From Pseudomonas oleovorans subsp. oleovorans (GTDB lineage Bacteria; Pseudomonadota; Gammaproteobacteria; Pseudomonadales; Pseudomonadaceae): 64,000 bases of DNA. Each line of letters begins with the position of its first letter. The stretch's first letter is position 1. The notes beneath the pieces are model-generated. The model had not been told where the DNA came from. It did not search any database and saw only the letters and a list, made by a program, of their open reading frames with translations. Of the stretch, positions 43,599 to 53,250 are shown in pieces. The stretch covers positions 1-64,000 of the forward strand of contig NZ_NIUB01000004.1 in NCBI RefSeq assembly GCF_002197815.1, in the 5' to 3' direction. A program made the position numbers and the translations under genes.

Positions 43599-44336
43599 TC
43601 AGCGCCAGATCACCTGCTGCTCCAGCGGAAAGCGCAGGCGCGGATTGTAGACGCCCTTCTCGCCCTGGCGCCCGACGGCCAGCAGCATGATGGGGATGGC
43701 CTGACGCGGGATATCCAGCACCCGGCGTAGGCGCGGCTCATCGAAGCCTTCCATCGGACAGGTGGCATAGCCATGGCTCTGGAAGGCCAGCATCAGGTTC
43801 TCCGCCGCCAGCGCCGTCGACTTAACCGCCCACAGTCGCATGTCGGCCTTGCTGTTGGGCTTGCGCATCAAGGGTTTGCGCACACCCATCAGTCGCACCA
43901 GCTGACGTTTGAACAAACCCAGCAAGCCCAGCGGCCCTTGGTTGTACTGGAAGGGCGCGGTCTTGCTGTAGAAACTGCGGATGCGCGCCGGCACCTCGGC
44001 CTCCGGCCAGTAATCGATAACGTTGCGACAGGCCTGACGCCAGGTGTCCGGGCGCGCCAACACGGCGATGATCAAGGGTGCACGGGCGGCGTTCTGGCTC
44101 ATGCATACCGGGTGCAGTTGCGCCAGCAGCGCCGGATCGCGAATCACCTGAAAACTCCAGGGCTGCAGGTTGCAGGAACTTGGCGCCAGCACGGCCAGCT
44201 CTAGGCAATCGCGAATCACCGCATCCGGCACCAGCTCAGGGGTGAAACGGCGCACTGAACGGCGACTTTCAATCAGTGCACGCAGCTCGCCTGGTGAGGC
44301 CATGGCAGGCGGTTGCTCGTGGGGAAAGCTGGTCAT
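43599..44336 (-). CDS. Nitroreductase family protein
   Basis: 245 aa FMN flavoprotein of the nitroreductase fold: ESRRSVRRFTPELVPDAVIRDCLELAVLAPSSCNLQPWSFQVI (FMN-binding Arg and Ser), then AVKSTALAAENLMLAFQSHGYATCPMEGFD and the C-terminal IPIMLLAVGRQGEKG. Such enzymes reduce nitro groups, quinones or enones with NAD(P)H; the substrate is unknown. It is upstream of clpB on the same strand but has the clpB heat-shock promoter between, so it is probably a separate unit. Confidence 0.9.
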   Translation of the reverse strand: MTSFPHEQPPAMASPGELRALIESRRSVRRFTPELVPDAVIRDCLELAVLAPSSCNLQPWSFQVIRDPALLAQLHPVCMSQNAARAPLIIAVLARPDTWRQACRNVIDYWPEAEVPARIRSFYSKTAPFQYNQGPLGLLGLFKRQLVRLMGVRKPLMRKPNSKADMRLWAVKSTALAAENLMLAFQSHGYATCPMEGFDEPRLRRVLDIPRQAIPIMLLAVGRQGEKGVYNPRLRFPLEQQVIWR

Positions 44337-44470
44337 GGGCGTACTCCTCGGCAGGTCGGCCGATTAGGCAAGCGGATGACGATGAGAACAAGGGGGCAAG
44401 GGGAAATGGCCGGGAATTTGGCCGATTAGCCTCACCTGCGCCCAGAATAGCGAGCGCAGGCGTTGCTACT

Positions 44471-44956
44471 TCACAGGCCCAGGGCTTTTTCGATGGCCTG
44501 GATCAAGGCCGGATCGTCCGGCGTGGTACGCGGCGAAAAACGCGCCAGCACACGCCCGTCCTGGCCGACCAGAAACTTCTCGAAATTCCAGGTGATGTCA
44601 CCTGGAAACTCGGCGCCCTCGCCCGCCAGCAGGCGATACAACGGGTGCCGACCTGGGCCATTGACCTCCAGCTTGCTACCCAGCGGAAAGGTCACGCCAT
44701 AGTTGAGGCTGCAGAACGAGCGGATCTCGTCCTCGCTGCCCGGCTCCTGCCCGGCGAACTGGTTGCATGGCACGCCGAGCACGGTGAAACCATTGCCCTT
44801 GTATTGCTGGTAGAGCTTTTCCAGCCCCGCGTACTGAGGCGTCAAACCGCACTTGGAAGCGACATTGACCACCAGCACCACTTGGCCCTTGTAAGGCGCC
44901 AGCGGCAGCTCCTGACCGTCCAGCGCGCGCAGATTGAGATCGTGAAAGGCACTCAT
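44471..44956 (-). CDS. Glutathione peroxidase (Cys-type, BtuE-like)
   Basis: 161 aa thioredoxin-fold peroxidase. The peroxidatic residue is Cys36 in VNVASKCGLTPQY (Cys, not selenocysteine). The rest of the tetrad is in GVPCNQFAGQEPG (Gln) and DITWNFEKFLVG (Trp, Asn). These enzymes reduce hydroperoxides and usually use thioredoxin. It precedes slyD-ackA-pta in an order I recall from P. aeruginosa. Confidence 0.94.
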   Translation of the reverse strand: MSAFHDLNLRALDGQELPLAPYKGQVVLVVNVASKCGLTPQYAGLEKLYQQYKGNGFTVLGVPCNQFAGQEPGSEDEIRSFCSLNYGVTFPLGSKLEVNGPGRHPLYRLLAGEGAEFPGDITWNFEKFLVGQDGRVLARFSPRTTPDDPALIQAIEKALGL

Positions 44957-45046
44957 GACGAACTTCCTCGGCGAATCCAGTGCAACGGGCGCAAGGCCCG
45001 TAAACCTTCAAGGCGGCCGCGAATGAGCACGCCTACGTAGTACATG

Positions 45047-45069
45047 AAAAAGGCGCCGTGAGGCGCCTT
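45047..45069 (-). terminator. Terminator of slyD
   Basis: AAGGCGCC / GGCGCCTT with a 4-nt loop, then TTTTT on the minus strand. It lies about 70 bp after the slyD stop. Confidence 0.85.
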
Positions 45070-45136
45070 GATCGCAAGCTTGAGCTTAGCAGCGGTTGCT
45101 CCGCTCGGAACGACCGCAAGTCGCCTGACAGACGAC

Positions 45137-45622
45137 TCAGTGGTGGTGACCACCTTCGCCATGAATGTGACCATGAGCCACTTCTTCTTCGCTGGCGTCA
45201 CGCACACCTACGACCTTGACCTTGAAGTTCAGGCGCTGGCCGGCCAGCGGGTGGTTGCCGTCGACGGTCACGTCGTCGCCGTCGATGTCGCGGATGGTGA
45301 CGATCTGCATGCTGCCGTCCGGGCCGGAAGCGTGGAACTGCATGCCCACTTCCAGGGTGTCGACGCCTTCGAACATGGCGCGGCTCAGGGTGGCGACCAG
45401 CTCTGCGCTGTATTCGCCGTAGGCTTCTTCCGGCTCGACGGAAACGTCCAGCTCATCGCCAGTCTGCTTGCCGACCAGAGCCTTCTCCAGGCCGGCGATG
45501 ATGTTGCCGGCACCATGCAGATACACCAGCGGCGCGCCGCCAGCGGAGCTGTCGATCACCTCACCGGCATCGTTGGTCAGGGTATAGTCGATGGAGACGG
45601 CCTTGTTGGCGGCGATCAGCAT
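45137..45622 (-). CDS. slyD: FKBP-type peptidyl-prolyl isomerase SlyD
   Basis: 161 aa from the ATG at 45622 (MLIAANKAVSIDYTLTNDAG). The FKBP halves flank an inserted IF chaperone domain (AYGEYSAELVATLSRAMFEG). The short His-rich tail EEEVAHGHIHGEGGHHH binds metal. SlyD is a proline isomerase and chaperone that also delivers nickel to hydrogenase in E. coli. It is divergent from the DUF3565-ackA-pta genes. Confidence 0.95.
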   Translation of the reverse strand: MLIAANKAVSIDYTLTNDAGEVIDSSAGGAPLVYLHGAGNIIAGLEKALVGKQTGDELDVSVEPEEAYGEYSAELVATLSRAMFEGVDTLEVGMQFHASGPDGSMQIVTIRDIDGDDVTVDGNHPLAGQRLNFKVKVVGVRDASEEEVAHGHIHGEGGHHH

Positions 45623-45709
45623 GGGGAGACCTTTTTGCAAAAGAGAAATGAATGGGCAAGTTTAACCAAGGCCGCCCACGATTGCGACCCGAACCCGGAC
45701 AAACGGGCT

Positions 45710-45919
45710 GTGCGTATCGTTGATTTTCGTCAGGACGAGCACGGCGACTGGGTGGCAGTCTTGTCCTGTGGTCACACTCAGCATGTGCGCCACCGACCAC
45801 CCTGGCAGAATCGGCCCTGGGTACTCGACCCCGAACAGCGCCAGGCCAGACTGGGCAGCCCCTTCGGCTGCGGCTGGTGTGCCGGGGAGCGGTCGCACGA
45901 TGAATTCAAGGAAATCTAA
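45710..45919 (+). CDS. DUF3565 domain protein
   Basis: 69 aa if started at the GTG at 45710. The core VDFRQDEHGDWVAVLSCGHTQHVRHRPPWQNRPWVL...FGCGWC matches DUF3565, small proteins with CGHxQHVRHxPPWQxRPWV and a CxxC-type end that may bind zinc. No in-frame ATG exists. The open frame continues upstream, so an earlier TTG (about 45635) is possible and the start is uncertain. It ends directly before the ackA ATG and is surely co-transcribed with it. Function unknown. Confidence 0.75.
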   Translation: MRIVDFRQDEHGDWVAVLSCGHTQHVRHRPPWQNRPWVLDPEQRQARLGSPFGCGWCAGERSHDEFKEI

Positions 45920-47104
45920 ATGCCTGCACGCAACATTCTGGTGATCAACTGCGGCAGTTCGTCGATCAAGTTCGCCTTGGTCAACGAAGCCCAGGAGCAC
46001 TTCCCCCTCAGTGGCCTGGCCGAACGCCTGGGCAGCCCCGAAGCCATCCTGCACTGGCAGCAGGGTGATGAGCGCGACAGCCTGGTGATTGCCGGCGCCG
46101 ACCATCGCCTGGCGCTGTCGCACCTGCTGCCTATCGTGCAGCGCGTCGCCGCTGGCGAACTGCATGGCATCGGCCATCGCGTGGTACACGGCGGCGAGTA
46201 TTTCTCCGGGGCCACGCGCCTGGACACTATCAGCCTGCAGGCTATCCGCCAGGTCGCGCCGCTGGCGCCCCTGCACAACCCCGCCAACCTGCTGGGCATC
46301 GAAGCGGCGATGAAGCTGTTTCCCGGCCTGATGCAGGTTGCCGTGTTCGATACCGCCTTCCACCAGAGTCTGCCCGAACACGCCTATCGCTACGCCGTAC
46401 CGGCCACGCTGTACCGTGAGCATGGCGTGCGCCGCTACGGCTTTCATGGCACCAGCCATCGCTACGTCAGCCGGCAAGCGGCACAGATGACCGGTCTGCC
46501 GCCAGAGGCCAGCAGTTGGCTGGTGGCCCACCTGGGCAATGGCTGCTCGACCTGCGCCGTGGAGAATGGCCACAGCCGCGACACCAGCATGGGCCTGACC
46601 CCCCTGGAAGGCCTGGTGATGGGCACGCGTAGCGGTGACGTCGACCCCAACCTGCACAGCCACTTGGCGCGCACCCTGGGCTGGAGTCTGGAGCAGATCG
46701 ACGCCATGCTCAACAAGGACAGCGGCCTGCTCGGCCTGTCCGGCCTGTCCAACGACATGCGCACCCTGGAACAAGCCCGCGAACAGGGCCATGCCGGCGC
46801 CACGCTGGCCATCGAGGTGTTCTGCTACCGCCTGGCCAAGTCGCTGGCGGCGATGAGTTGTGCGCTGCGCCGGCTCGACGGCCTGATCTTCACCGGCGGT
46901 ATCGGCGAGAACTCGGCGCTGATCCGCAGCAAGACGCTCGACCACCTCGGCCTGCTCGGTTTTACCCTCGACCCTGCGGCCAATGCGCGCTGCATTCGTG
47001 GCGTCGCCGGTGCCATTCACGCCGACGGTCACCCGCGCGTACTGGTGGTACCCACCAATGAAGAGCGGCAGATCGCCCTCGATACCCTTGCCCTGCTCGA
47101 CTGA
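45920..47104 (+). CDS. ackA: Acetate kinase
   Basis: 394 aa. It opens [20 protein letters not shown], the acetate/propionate kinase signature 1. [14 protein letters not shown] is signature 2, and catalytic residues lie in [19 protein letters not shown] and [14 protein letters not shown]. The ASKHA fold ends with [16 protein letters not shown]. It interconverts acetate plus ATP and acetyl phosphate. pta follows 9 bp later, forming the acetate/acetyl-CoA switch. Confidence 0.97.
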   Translation: MPARNILVINCGSSSIKFALVNEAQEHFPLSGLAERLGSPEAILHWQQGDERDSLVIAGADHRLALSHLLPIVQRVAAGELHGIGHRVVHGGEYFSGATRLDTISLQAIRQVAPLAPLHNPANLLGIEAAMKLFPGLMQVAVFDTAFHQSLPEHAYRYAVPATLYREHGVRRYGFHGTSHRYVSRQAAQMTGLPPEASSWLVAHLGNGCSTCAVENGHSRDTSMGLTPLEGLVMGTRSGDVDPNLHSHLARTLGWSLEQIDAMLNKDSGLLGLSGLSNDMRTLEQAREQGHAGATLAIEVFCYRLAKSLAAMSCALRRLDGLIFTGGIGENSALIRSKTLDHLGLLGFTLDPAANARCIRGVAGAIHADGHPRVLVVPTNEERQIALDTLALLD

Positions 47105-47113
47105 GGCTATTTC

Positions 47114-49207
47114 ATGCATACCTTTTTCATCGCCCCCACCGGCTTCGGTGTCGGTCTTACCTCCATCAGCCTCGGTCTGGTCGGTGCGCTGGAGCGCAGC
47201 GGCCTCAAGGTCGGCTTCTTCAAACCCATCGCCCAGCCACATGCCGGCGACCTCGGACCCGAGCGTTCCAGCGAGCTGATCGCCCGCACCCACGGTCTGA
47301 ACTCGCCCAAGCCGCTGCCGCTCAGCCATGTCGAGCGCATGCTCGGCGATGGCCAACTGGATGAATTACTGGAAGAGATCATCAGCCTCTATCAGCAGGC
47401 CGCCGCCGACAAGGACGTGGTCATCGTCGAAGGCATGGTGCCGACGCGCCACGCCAGCTACGCCGCGCGGGTCAACTTCCACCTGGCCAAGAGCCTGGAT
47501 GCCGACGTGATTCTGGTCAGCGCACCGGAGGATGAGAGCCTCACCGAGCTGTCGGATCGTATCGAGATCCAGGCGCAGCTGTTCGGCGGGCCGAAGGATC
47601 CCAAGGTACTCGGCGTGATTCTCAACAAGGTGCGCAGCGAAGACGGCATCGAGGCCTTCGCCGAACGCCTGCAGGAGTTCTCGCCCTTGCTCAAGACCGA
47701 GGACTTCCGCCTGCTCGGCTGCATTCCCTGGCAGGACGAGCTGAATGCACCGCGCACCAAGGACATTGCCGAGCTGCTCGGCGCACGCATCCTCAATGCC
47801 GGCGACTACGAACAGCGGCGCATGCTGAAGATCGTGCTCTGCGCCCGCGCCGTGGCCAACAGCGTGCAGTTGCTCAAGCCCGGCACCCTGGTGGTCACTC
47901 CCGGGGACCGCGACGACATCATCCTCTCCGCCAGCCTGGCGGCGATGAATGGCGTGCCGCTGGCCGGTCTGCTGCTGTGCAGCGACTTCGCTCCTGATCC
48001 GCGCATCATGGAACTGTGCCAGGGTGCCCTAGCCAGCGGCCTGCCGGTGATGACCGTCAGTACCGGCTCCTACGACACCGCCACCCACCTCAACCGCCTG
48101 AACAAGGAAATTCCGCTGGATGACCGTGAACGCGCGGAAAAGGTTGCCGACTTCGTCGCCGGGCATATCGATCACGACTGGTTGACCACCCGCTGCGGCA
48201 CGCCCCGCGAGCTACGCATGTCGCCACCGGCGTTCCGTTACCAACTGGTGCAACGGGCCAAGGCAGCGGCCAAGCGCATCGTCCTGCCCGAGGGTAGCGA
48301 GCCACGCACCGTTCAGGCAGCCGCCATCTGCCAGGCACGCGGCATTGCCCGCTGCGTGCTGCTGGCCAAGCCGGAAGAGGTACATGCAGTCGCCCGAGCA
48401 CAGGGTATCGAGCTGCCGGAAGGTCTGGAAATTCTCGACCCGGATCTGATTCGCGGTCGCTATGTCGAGCCGATGGTCGAACTGCGCAAGGGCAAGGGCC
48501 TCAACGCGCCGATGGCCGAGGCGCAGCTGGAGGACACCGTGGTGCTCGGCACCATGATGCTGGCACTGGACGAAGTGGACGGCCTGGTGTCTGGCGCCAT
48601 TCACACCACCGCCAACACCATTCGCCCGGCGCTGCAGTTGATCAAGACTGCACCGGGTTACAACCTGGTGTCCTCGGTGTTCTTCATGCTGCTGCCGGAT
48701 CAGGTGCTGGTCTATGGCGACTGCGCGGTAAACCCCGACCCGAATGCCGAACAACTGGCGGAGATCGCCCTGCAGAGCGCCGCCTCGGCGCAGGCCTTCG
48801 GCATCCCGCCGCGGGTGGCCATGCTCAGCTACTCCACCGGAGACTCCGGCAGCGGCGAGGAGGTGGAAAAGGTACGGGCCGCGACCCGCCTGGCTCGCGA
48901 GAAACGCCCGGATCTGCTGATCGACGGCCCGCTGCAGTACGACGCCGCGGCCATCGAGAGCGTCGGGCGGCAGAAGGCGCCGAACAGCCCGGTAGCCGGT
49001 CGTGCCACGGTGTTCGTGTTCCCTGATCTGAACACCGGCAACACCACCTACAAGGCGGTGCAGCGCAGCGCCGAGTGCATCAGTGTCGGGCCGATGCTGC
49101 AGGGCCTGCGCAAGCCGGTGAACGACCTGTCGCGCGGTGCGCTGGTCGACGACATCGTCTACACCATCGCACTGACGGCCATTCAGGCGGCCGACCTGCC
49201 GAACTGA
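47114..49207 (+). CDS. pta: Phosphate acetyltransferase (long, three-domain type)
   Basis: 697 aa. An N-terminal P-loop-like, BioD-related domain (HTFFIAPTGFGVGLTSISLG) is followed by a DRTGG domain (about 210-330), a regulatory region in E. coli Pta. The catalytic PTA_PTB domain (about 375-690) has IVLPEGSEPRTVQAAAIC, SGAIHTTANTIRPALQLIK and VFVFPDLNTGNTTYKAVQR. It converts acetyl-CoA and phosphate to acetyl phosphate. Co-transcribed with ackA. Confidence 0.97.
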   Translation: MHTFFIAPTGFGVGLTSISLGLVGALERSGLKVGFFKPIAQPHAGDLGPERSSELIARTHGLNSPKPLPLSHVERMLGDGQLDELLEEIISLYQQAAADKDVVIVEGMVPTRHASYAARVNFHLAKSLDADVILVSAPEDESLTELSDRIEIQAQLFGGPKDPKVLGVILNKVRSEDGIEAFAERLQEFSPLLKTEDFRLLGCIPWQDELNAPRTKDIAELLGARILNAGDYEQRRMLKIVLCARAVANSVQLLKPGTLVVTPGDRDDIILSASLAAMNGVPLAGLLLCSDFAPDPRIMELCQGALASGLPVMTVSTGSYDTATHLNRLNKEIPLDDRERAEKVADFVAGHIDHDWLTTRCGTPRELRMSPPAFRYQLVQRAKAAAKRIVLPEGSEPRTVQAAAICQARGIARCVLLAKPEEVHAVARAQGIELPEGLEILDPDLIRGRYVEPMVELRKGKGLNAPMAEAQLEDTVVLGTMMLALDEVDGLVSGAIHTTANTIRPALQLIKTAPGYNLVSSVFFMLLPDQVLVYGDCAVNPDPNAEQLAEIALQSAASAQAFGIPPRVAMLSYSTGDSGSGEEVEKVRAATRLAREKRPDLLIDGPLQYDAAAIESVGRQKAPNSPVAGRATVFVFPDLNTGNTTYKAVQRSAECISVGPMLQGLRKPVNDLSRGALVDDIVYTIALTAIQAADLPN

Positions 49208-49450
49208 AGCGCCTGCCGGGCGCGCCGTGGCGCACAGGCGTTGCCTGCGGCGCGCTCGGCGCCCCACACCACGGCACCCACTGGTCATGGCTGGCACTTG
49301 CAGGTCAGTGCACAACCGTTACCCTTGGCGCCGAACCCGCTCGCTGCACGGAACGCCGCAGCTGTTTCGACTGATACGGGGCGCGCAGAGAAAGCCCCTT
49401 TCTCAGGCTGCCCGCCGGACGTGCAGCCTGCTTATGGAGGCGTTCGCCCG

Positions 49451-50347
49451 ATGCTGCACTTTCTTCCCGCGCCGCTGCGCGGCCTGATCGCAAGCCTGCT
49501 GCTGGCTCTCAATACCCTGTTCTGGTGCTGGCCGCTGTTCTTCGTCGCCCTGCTCAAACTGCTGCTGCCCTTCGCGCCGATCCAGCGCGCGCTGCGCTTC
49601 GTCATGCACGGCATCGCCGAAAGCTGGATCGGTATCAATAAATTCTGGATGCGCCTGGTTGGCCACATCGAGTGGAAGGTTCAGGGGCTGGAGCACTTCG
49701 ATACGCGTCATTCCTATCTGGTGACCAGCAACCACCAGAGCTGGGTGGACATCCTGGTGCTGCAGTACCTGCTCAACCAGCGCATGCCGCTGCTGAAATT
49801 CTTCCTCAAGCAGGAGTTGATCTGGGTACCAGTGATCGGCCTGTGCTGGTGGGCACTGGAGTTTCCCTTCATGAAGCGTTTCAGCAAGGAATACCTGGCC
49901 AAGTACCCGGAAAAGCGCGGCCAGGATCTGGCCACCACGCGCAAGGCCTGCGCGCGTTACAAGACCAATCCCGTGGCGGTATTCAACTTCCTCGAGGGCA
50001 CCCGCCTGACTCCGGCCAAGCATGCGCAGCAGCAATCGCCGTTCAAGCATTTGCTCAAGCCCAAGGCCGGCGGCATCGCCTTCGTGCTCGACGCGATGGG
50101 TGAACAGCTGCATGCCATCGTCAATGTCACCATTCACTACCCACATGGTGTGCCGGGCTTCTGGGACCTGCTCTGTGGCCGCCTGGATACCGTGCAGGTG
50201 ATTTTCAAGCAGGTCGATATTCCGCGCGAATTCATCGGCCGCAACTACGATCAGGACGACGACTACCGCCTGGCATTCCAGCAGTGGGTCAATCGCCTGT
50301 GGGAAGAGAAGGATGCGGAGCTCGCCGGCCTTCACCAGCAAGCCTGA
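49451..50347 (+). CDS. 1-acyl-sn-glycerol-3-phosphate acyltransferase family protein (YihG-like)
   Basis: 298 aa from the ATG at 49451, with GGAGG 10 nt upstream; the open frame before it has no homology. Hydrophobic N terminus (about 10-40). The PlsC motif HX4D is H95QSWVD100 (TSNHQSWVD), and the second motif is FNFLEGTRLTP, with KAGGIAFVLDAM after it. The family transfers acyl chains to lysophosphatidate at the inner membrane. The YihG branch was reported to influence phospholipid acyl composition. It follows pta, an order I recall from P. aeruginosa. Confidence 0.9.
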   Translation: MLHFLPAPLRGLIASLLLALNTLFWCWPLFFVALLKLLLPFAPIQRALRFVMHGIAESWIGINKFWMRLVGHIEWKVQGLEHFDTRHSYLVTSNHQSWVDILVLQYLLNQRMPLLKFFLKQELIWVPVIGLCWWALEFPFMKRFSKEYLAKYPEKRGQDLATTRKACARYKTNPVAVFNFLEGTRLTPAKHAQQQSPFKHLLKPKAGGIAFVLDAMGEQLHAIVNVTIHYPHGVPGFWDLLCGRLDTVQVIFKQVDIPREFIGRNYDQDDDYRLAFQQWVNRLWEEKDAELAGLHQQA

Positions 50348-50362
50348 AGCGTCAGTGGCGCT

Positions 50363-51472
50363 TCATTCATCACGTGGCAGGGGCAACTTGCTCCAATCCA
50401 GCTGCGCCGGCACCTGCATCGCGGTGCCGGCCGACACACCCGGCGTCACCAGAAAGCCCTGCATGATGTTGCAATGGTGCCGCGTCAGCCACTCGCGCTG
50501 CGCCTGAGTTTCGACACCCTCGGCGATGACCTCCAGCCCCAGATGCCGACCAAGATCGATGATGGTGCTGACCACCGCGGCGTCACGCGGTGAGTCGAGC
50601 ATGTTGGAGACGAACAGACGGCCGATCTTCAGCGTGTCCAGTTCGAAATGACGCAGATAAGCCAGTGACGAGTAACCGGTGCCGAAGTCATCGATGGCGA
50701 TCTTCACCCCCAGCTCAAGCAATTGATCAGGCGGGTTTCTTCGAGCAGCGGTATGAACACGTTCGGCGCAACGGTACCCACGACACGATGCTGCCAGCGC
50801 AGCAAGGCCTCGAAGCCGCGCAGGCGGCCGCTATTGAGATGGAGCTGGGGCTGATAGACCAGCACGAAGTCATCGTTCTCGATGGCGTGACGCCACCGGC
50901 CCACTCAGGCTGGCATCACCGCTCTCAAGGCTGCGCTCAATGGCCTGACGACGGATCGCCTCGCTGAACATGTCGAAACCAAGTACGCGCCGGTTACGCC
51001 AATCCAGAGGACTGACGTAATCGATGGGCAAGTAGTACTCGCGCTCCCCCCTCGGGAAACACCTGATAATCGAGGTGCTCATCCGCTTTCAGCTCGGCTC
51101 GGCTCGAAAATCGTCCAACTGCGCGTGGCTCAGGTAGCGCGACCAGGCGACGGCCTGTATTCCCGGATAACGATCCTGCAATTGCAGCTGATCCAGTGCC
51201 CGCTCCCACTCGATGGGAGAAACCCGGTCACTCCCGTTCATCAGCCCCGAAACGCCACGCAGGACCATTTCATAAGCCTGCATGCGCGCCATCACTCGCT
51301 GACCAATATCCTGCGCCTCAAGCGCAAAGCGATGCTGACTATCTTCCCGCTCACGTTCCTGCAGGGTATTCCACTGCCAATAAATCAACCCACCCAGCGC
51401 GATAAACAGGCCAAGTGCAGCCAGCAGCGGTATCCAGGGCCTTGGCGTCCACTCGACAGCTCTGTCGTCCAT
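50363..51472 (-). pseudogene. Decayed CHASE-(GGDEF)-EAL cyclic-di-GMP gene
   Basis: Four pieces in different frames make one ancestral gene. From 51472: MDDRAVEWTPRPWIPLLAAL with a membrane helix and the CHASE domain start (to about 51100). Then a 5-bp tandem duplication (CGAGC) and an extra G in a G6 run (about 51050) shift the frame twice, after which CHASE resumes (REYYLPIDYVSPLDWRNRR). Near 50895 the frame jumps from SLSGPV straight to WRHAIENDDFVLVYQPQLHL of an EAL domain, so the second helix and the whole GGDEF domain are gone. A second deletion near 50720 removes EAL from LLEETRLI to LLELGVKIAIDDFGTGYSSL. Surviving EAL motifs are FEALLRW, DDFGTGYSSL and EGVE. It cannot make a working enzyme. 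Confidence 0.9.
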
Positions 51473-51675
51473 TCGCGCTCCCTCGGTCATCCAGAACCAA
51501 CGCACACGGGGCATCCGCGCGCGGACATCACAGAACCACAGCAAGCATTCTAGTCAGGTTTTGAATGAGTGGCCTTTGACCACAAAGGACACGACGGGCG
51601 GTCACGAAGGTTGTCGGAAACGCCCTCTAGCGCCTCGCCGAAAGACGTCAGCAACAGTGCTTGTCAATCAACATG

Positions 51676-51697
51676 AAAAAGCCTCCCAGAGGGAGGC
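51676..51697 (-). terminator. Terminator of the first OmpA-type lipoprotein gene
   Basis: GCCTCCC / GGGAGGC with a 3-nt loop, then TTTTT on the minus strand, 22 bp after the stop at 51719. Confidence 0.9.
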
Positions 51698-51718
51698 TTC
51701 GTTCAACGCAATGCGGCC

Positions 51719-52375
51719 TTAGAGCGGACGCAGGTTGATCTCGACGCGGCGATTTTGCGCGCGCCCCGCTTCGCTGGCGTTGCTGGCAATCGGCTGGCTC
51801 GGCCCGGCACCGTATGCGGAGATGCGCTGACCCGGCACACCATTGGCGGTCAGGTAGTTGGCCACGCTTTGCGCACGACGCTGCGACAGGCTCTGGTTCA
51901 GCTCCAGGGAGCCGGTGTTATCGGTATGACCGACGATGTTCACGCCGTTCTTGTTGAACTCCTTGAACACCAGCACCAGCGAATTGAGGGTCGGGTAGAA
52001 GCTGCTGGAGATATCCGCCGAGTTGCTGGCGAAGGTGATATTGCCCGGCATGATCAGTTTCAGATCATCGCCGTTGCGTTGCACCTGCACGCCAGTGCCC
52101 TGCAGGGTCTGGCGCAGCTTGGCCTCCTGGGTGTCGACGTAATAGCCGTAACCACCACCGGCGGCGCCACCGACGGCAGCACCGATCAGCGCGCCTTTGG
52201 TGCGGTCCTTTTTGCTAGAAGTCGCAGCACCGATCACCGCACCGGTCGCGGCGCCGATGCCGCCATAGATGCCGGCTTTGCCGGCCTGGCTCTCGCCGGT
52301 GTAAGGGTTGGTGGTACAGCCGGCCAGCAAGGCCATGAGCGCAGTGGCTGCGATCAGATTACGCCTGGTCTTCAT
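51719..52375 (-). CDS. OmpA-family lipoprotein (YiaD-like)
   Basis: 218 aa. The lipoprotein signal peptide ends LMALLAGC (Cys20). A glycine-zipper stretch follows (GIYGGIGAATGAVIGAATSS, GALIGAAVGGAAGGGYGYY), then the C-terminal OmpA/MotB domain with VNIVGHTDNTGSLELNQSLSQRRAQSVANYL, which binds peptidoglycan. It probably sits in the outer membrane with its OmpA domain on the cell wall. It is a tandem paralogue of the next gene upstream. Confidence 0.93.
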   Translation of the reverse strand: MKTRRNLIAATALMALLAGCTTNPYTGESQAGKAGIYGGIGAATGAVIGAATSSKKDRTKGALIGAAVGGAAGGGYGYYVDTQEAKLRQTLQGTGVQVQRNGDDLKLIMPGNITFASNSADISSSFYPTLNSLVLVFKEFNKNGVNIVGHTDNTGSLELNQSLSQRRAQSVANYLTANGVPGQRISAYGAGPSQPIASNASEAGRAQNRRVEINLRPL

Positions 52376-52517
52376 AACTTTTCCTTAGGATTTCTTCTGG
52401 TATCGGGCAGACATGCCACAATCTTCGAGCCGCCAAGGCGCAGTGAAGTTCCGCCCTAGCTTATCAGCCTGGGGCTATCAGAACTGCGACGCAGAGCAGA
52501 TCGGCCCGATACGTACC

Positions 52518-53186
52518 TTACTGCACACCTGGCAGCGGTCGCAGTATCACTTCGACACGGCGATTCTGCGCACGGCCTTCAGCGGTGGCGTTGCTGGCTA
52601 CGGGCTGATCCGGCCCCATACCACGGGTACTCAAGCGACTGGGGTCGACACCCTGCGCCAACAGATAGTCGGCCACGCTTTGCGCGCGACGCTGCGACAG
52701 CTCCATGTTGTAGCTATACGAGCCGGTGCTGTCGGTATGCCCGACAACCTCGATGCTGTTCTGGTTGTACTGGCGGAAGGAATTGGCCAGGTTGTTCAGC
52801 GGCTGATAGAAGCTGCTGGCGATCTGCGCCGAGTCGGTAGCGAAGGTGATGTTGCCGGGCATGATCAACTGAATCACATCGCCTTGGCGCTGCACCTCGA
52901 CGCCGGTGCCCTGCATGCTGCGGCGCAGCTCCTCTTCCTGCTTGTCGGCGTAGTAGCCATAACCTGCCGCTGCGGCACCGGCCACGGCCGCGCCGATCAG
53001 CGCGCCCTTGCCGCGGTTGTCATGGTTGATCAGCGCACCGGCAGCCGCGCCGGCCAGCGCACCGATACCACCGTAGGTGGCGGTGCGGTTGGAGCTCGGT
53101 GCGCTCTGATCGTAGGGGTTCTGCGAGGCGCAACCGCCAAGCAGCAGCGCAGAGGTGCAAAGGGCAATAACAGGCAGGCGAAACAT
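52518..53186 (-). CDS. OmpA-family lipoprotein, second paralogue
   Basis: 222 aa, lipobox ALLLGGC (Cys19). It has the same plan as its neighbour: glycine zipper (TYGGIGALAGAAAGALI, GALIGAAVAGAAAAGYGYY) and OmpA domain (SIEVVGHTDSTGSYSYNMELSQRRAQSVADYL). About 60% identity by eye shows a tandem duplication. The 142-bp gap between them means each may have its own promoter. Confidence 0.93.
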   Translation of the reverse strand: MFRLPVIALCTSALLLGGCASQNPYDQSAPSSNRTATYGGIGALAGAAAGALINHDNRGKGALIGAAVAGAAAAGYGYYADKQEEELRRSMQGTGVEVQRQGDVIQLIMPGNITFATDSAQIASSFYQPLNNLANSFRQYNQNSIEVVGHTDSTGSYSYNMELSQRRAQSVADYLLAQGVDPSRLSTRGMGPDQPVASNATAEGRAQNRRVEVILRPLPGVQ

Positions 53187-53250
53187 GAAGGCGTCTCCAT
53201 GAACGGTGGGTGATGGCTCTTTGAGTCATCACGCCGCCATTAGTGCCCTC

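Noticed and set aside
45662..47356. 564-codon minus-strand frame opposite ackA
   Set aside because: Shadow of ackA and the DUF3565 gene; no domain recognised.
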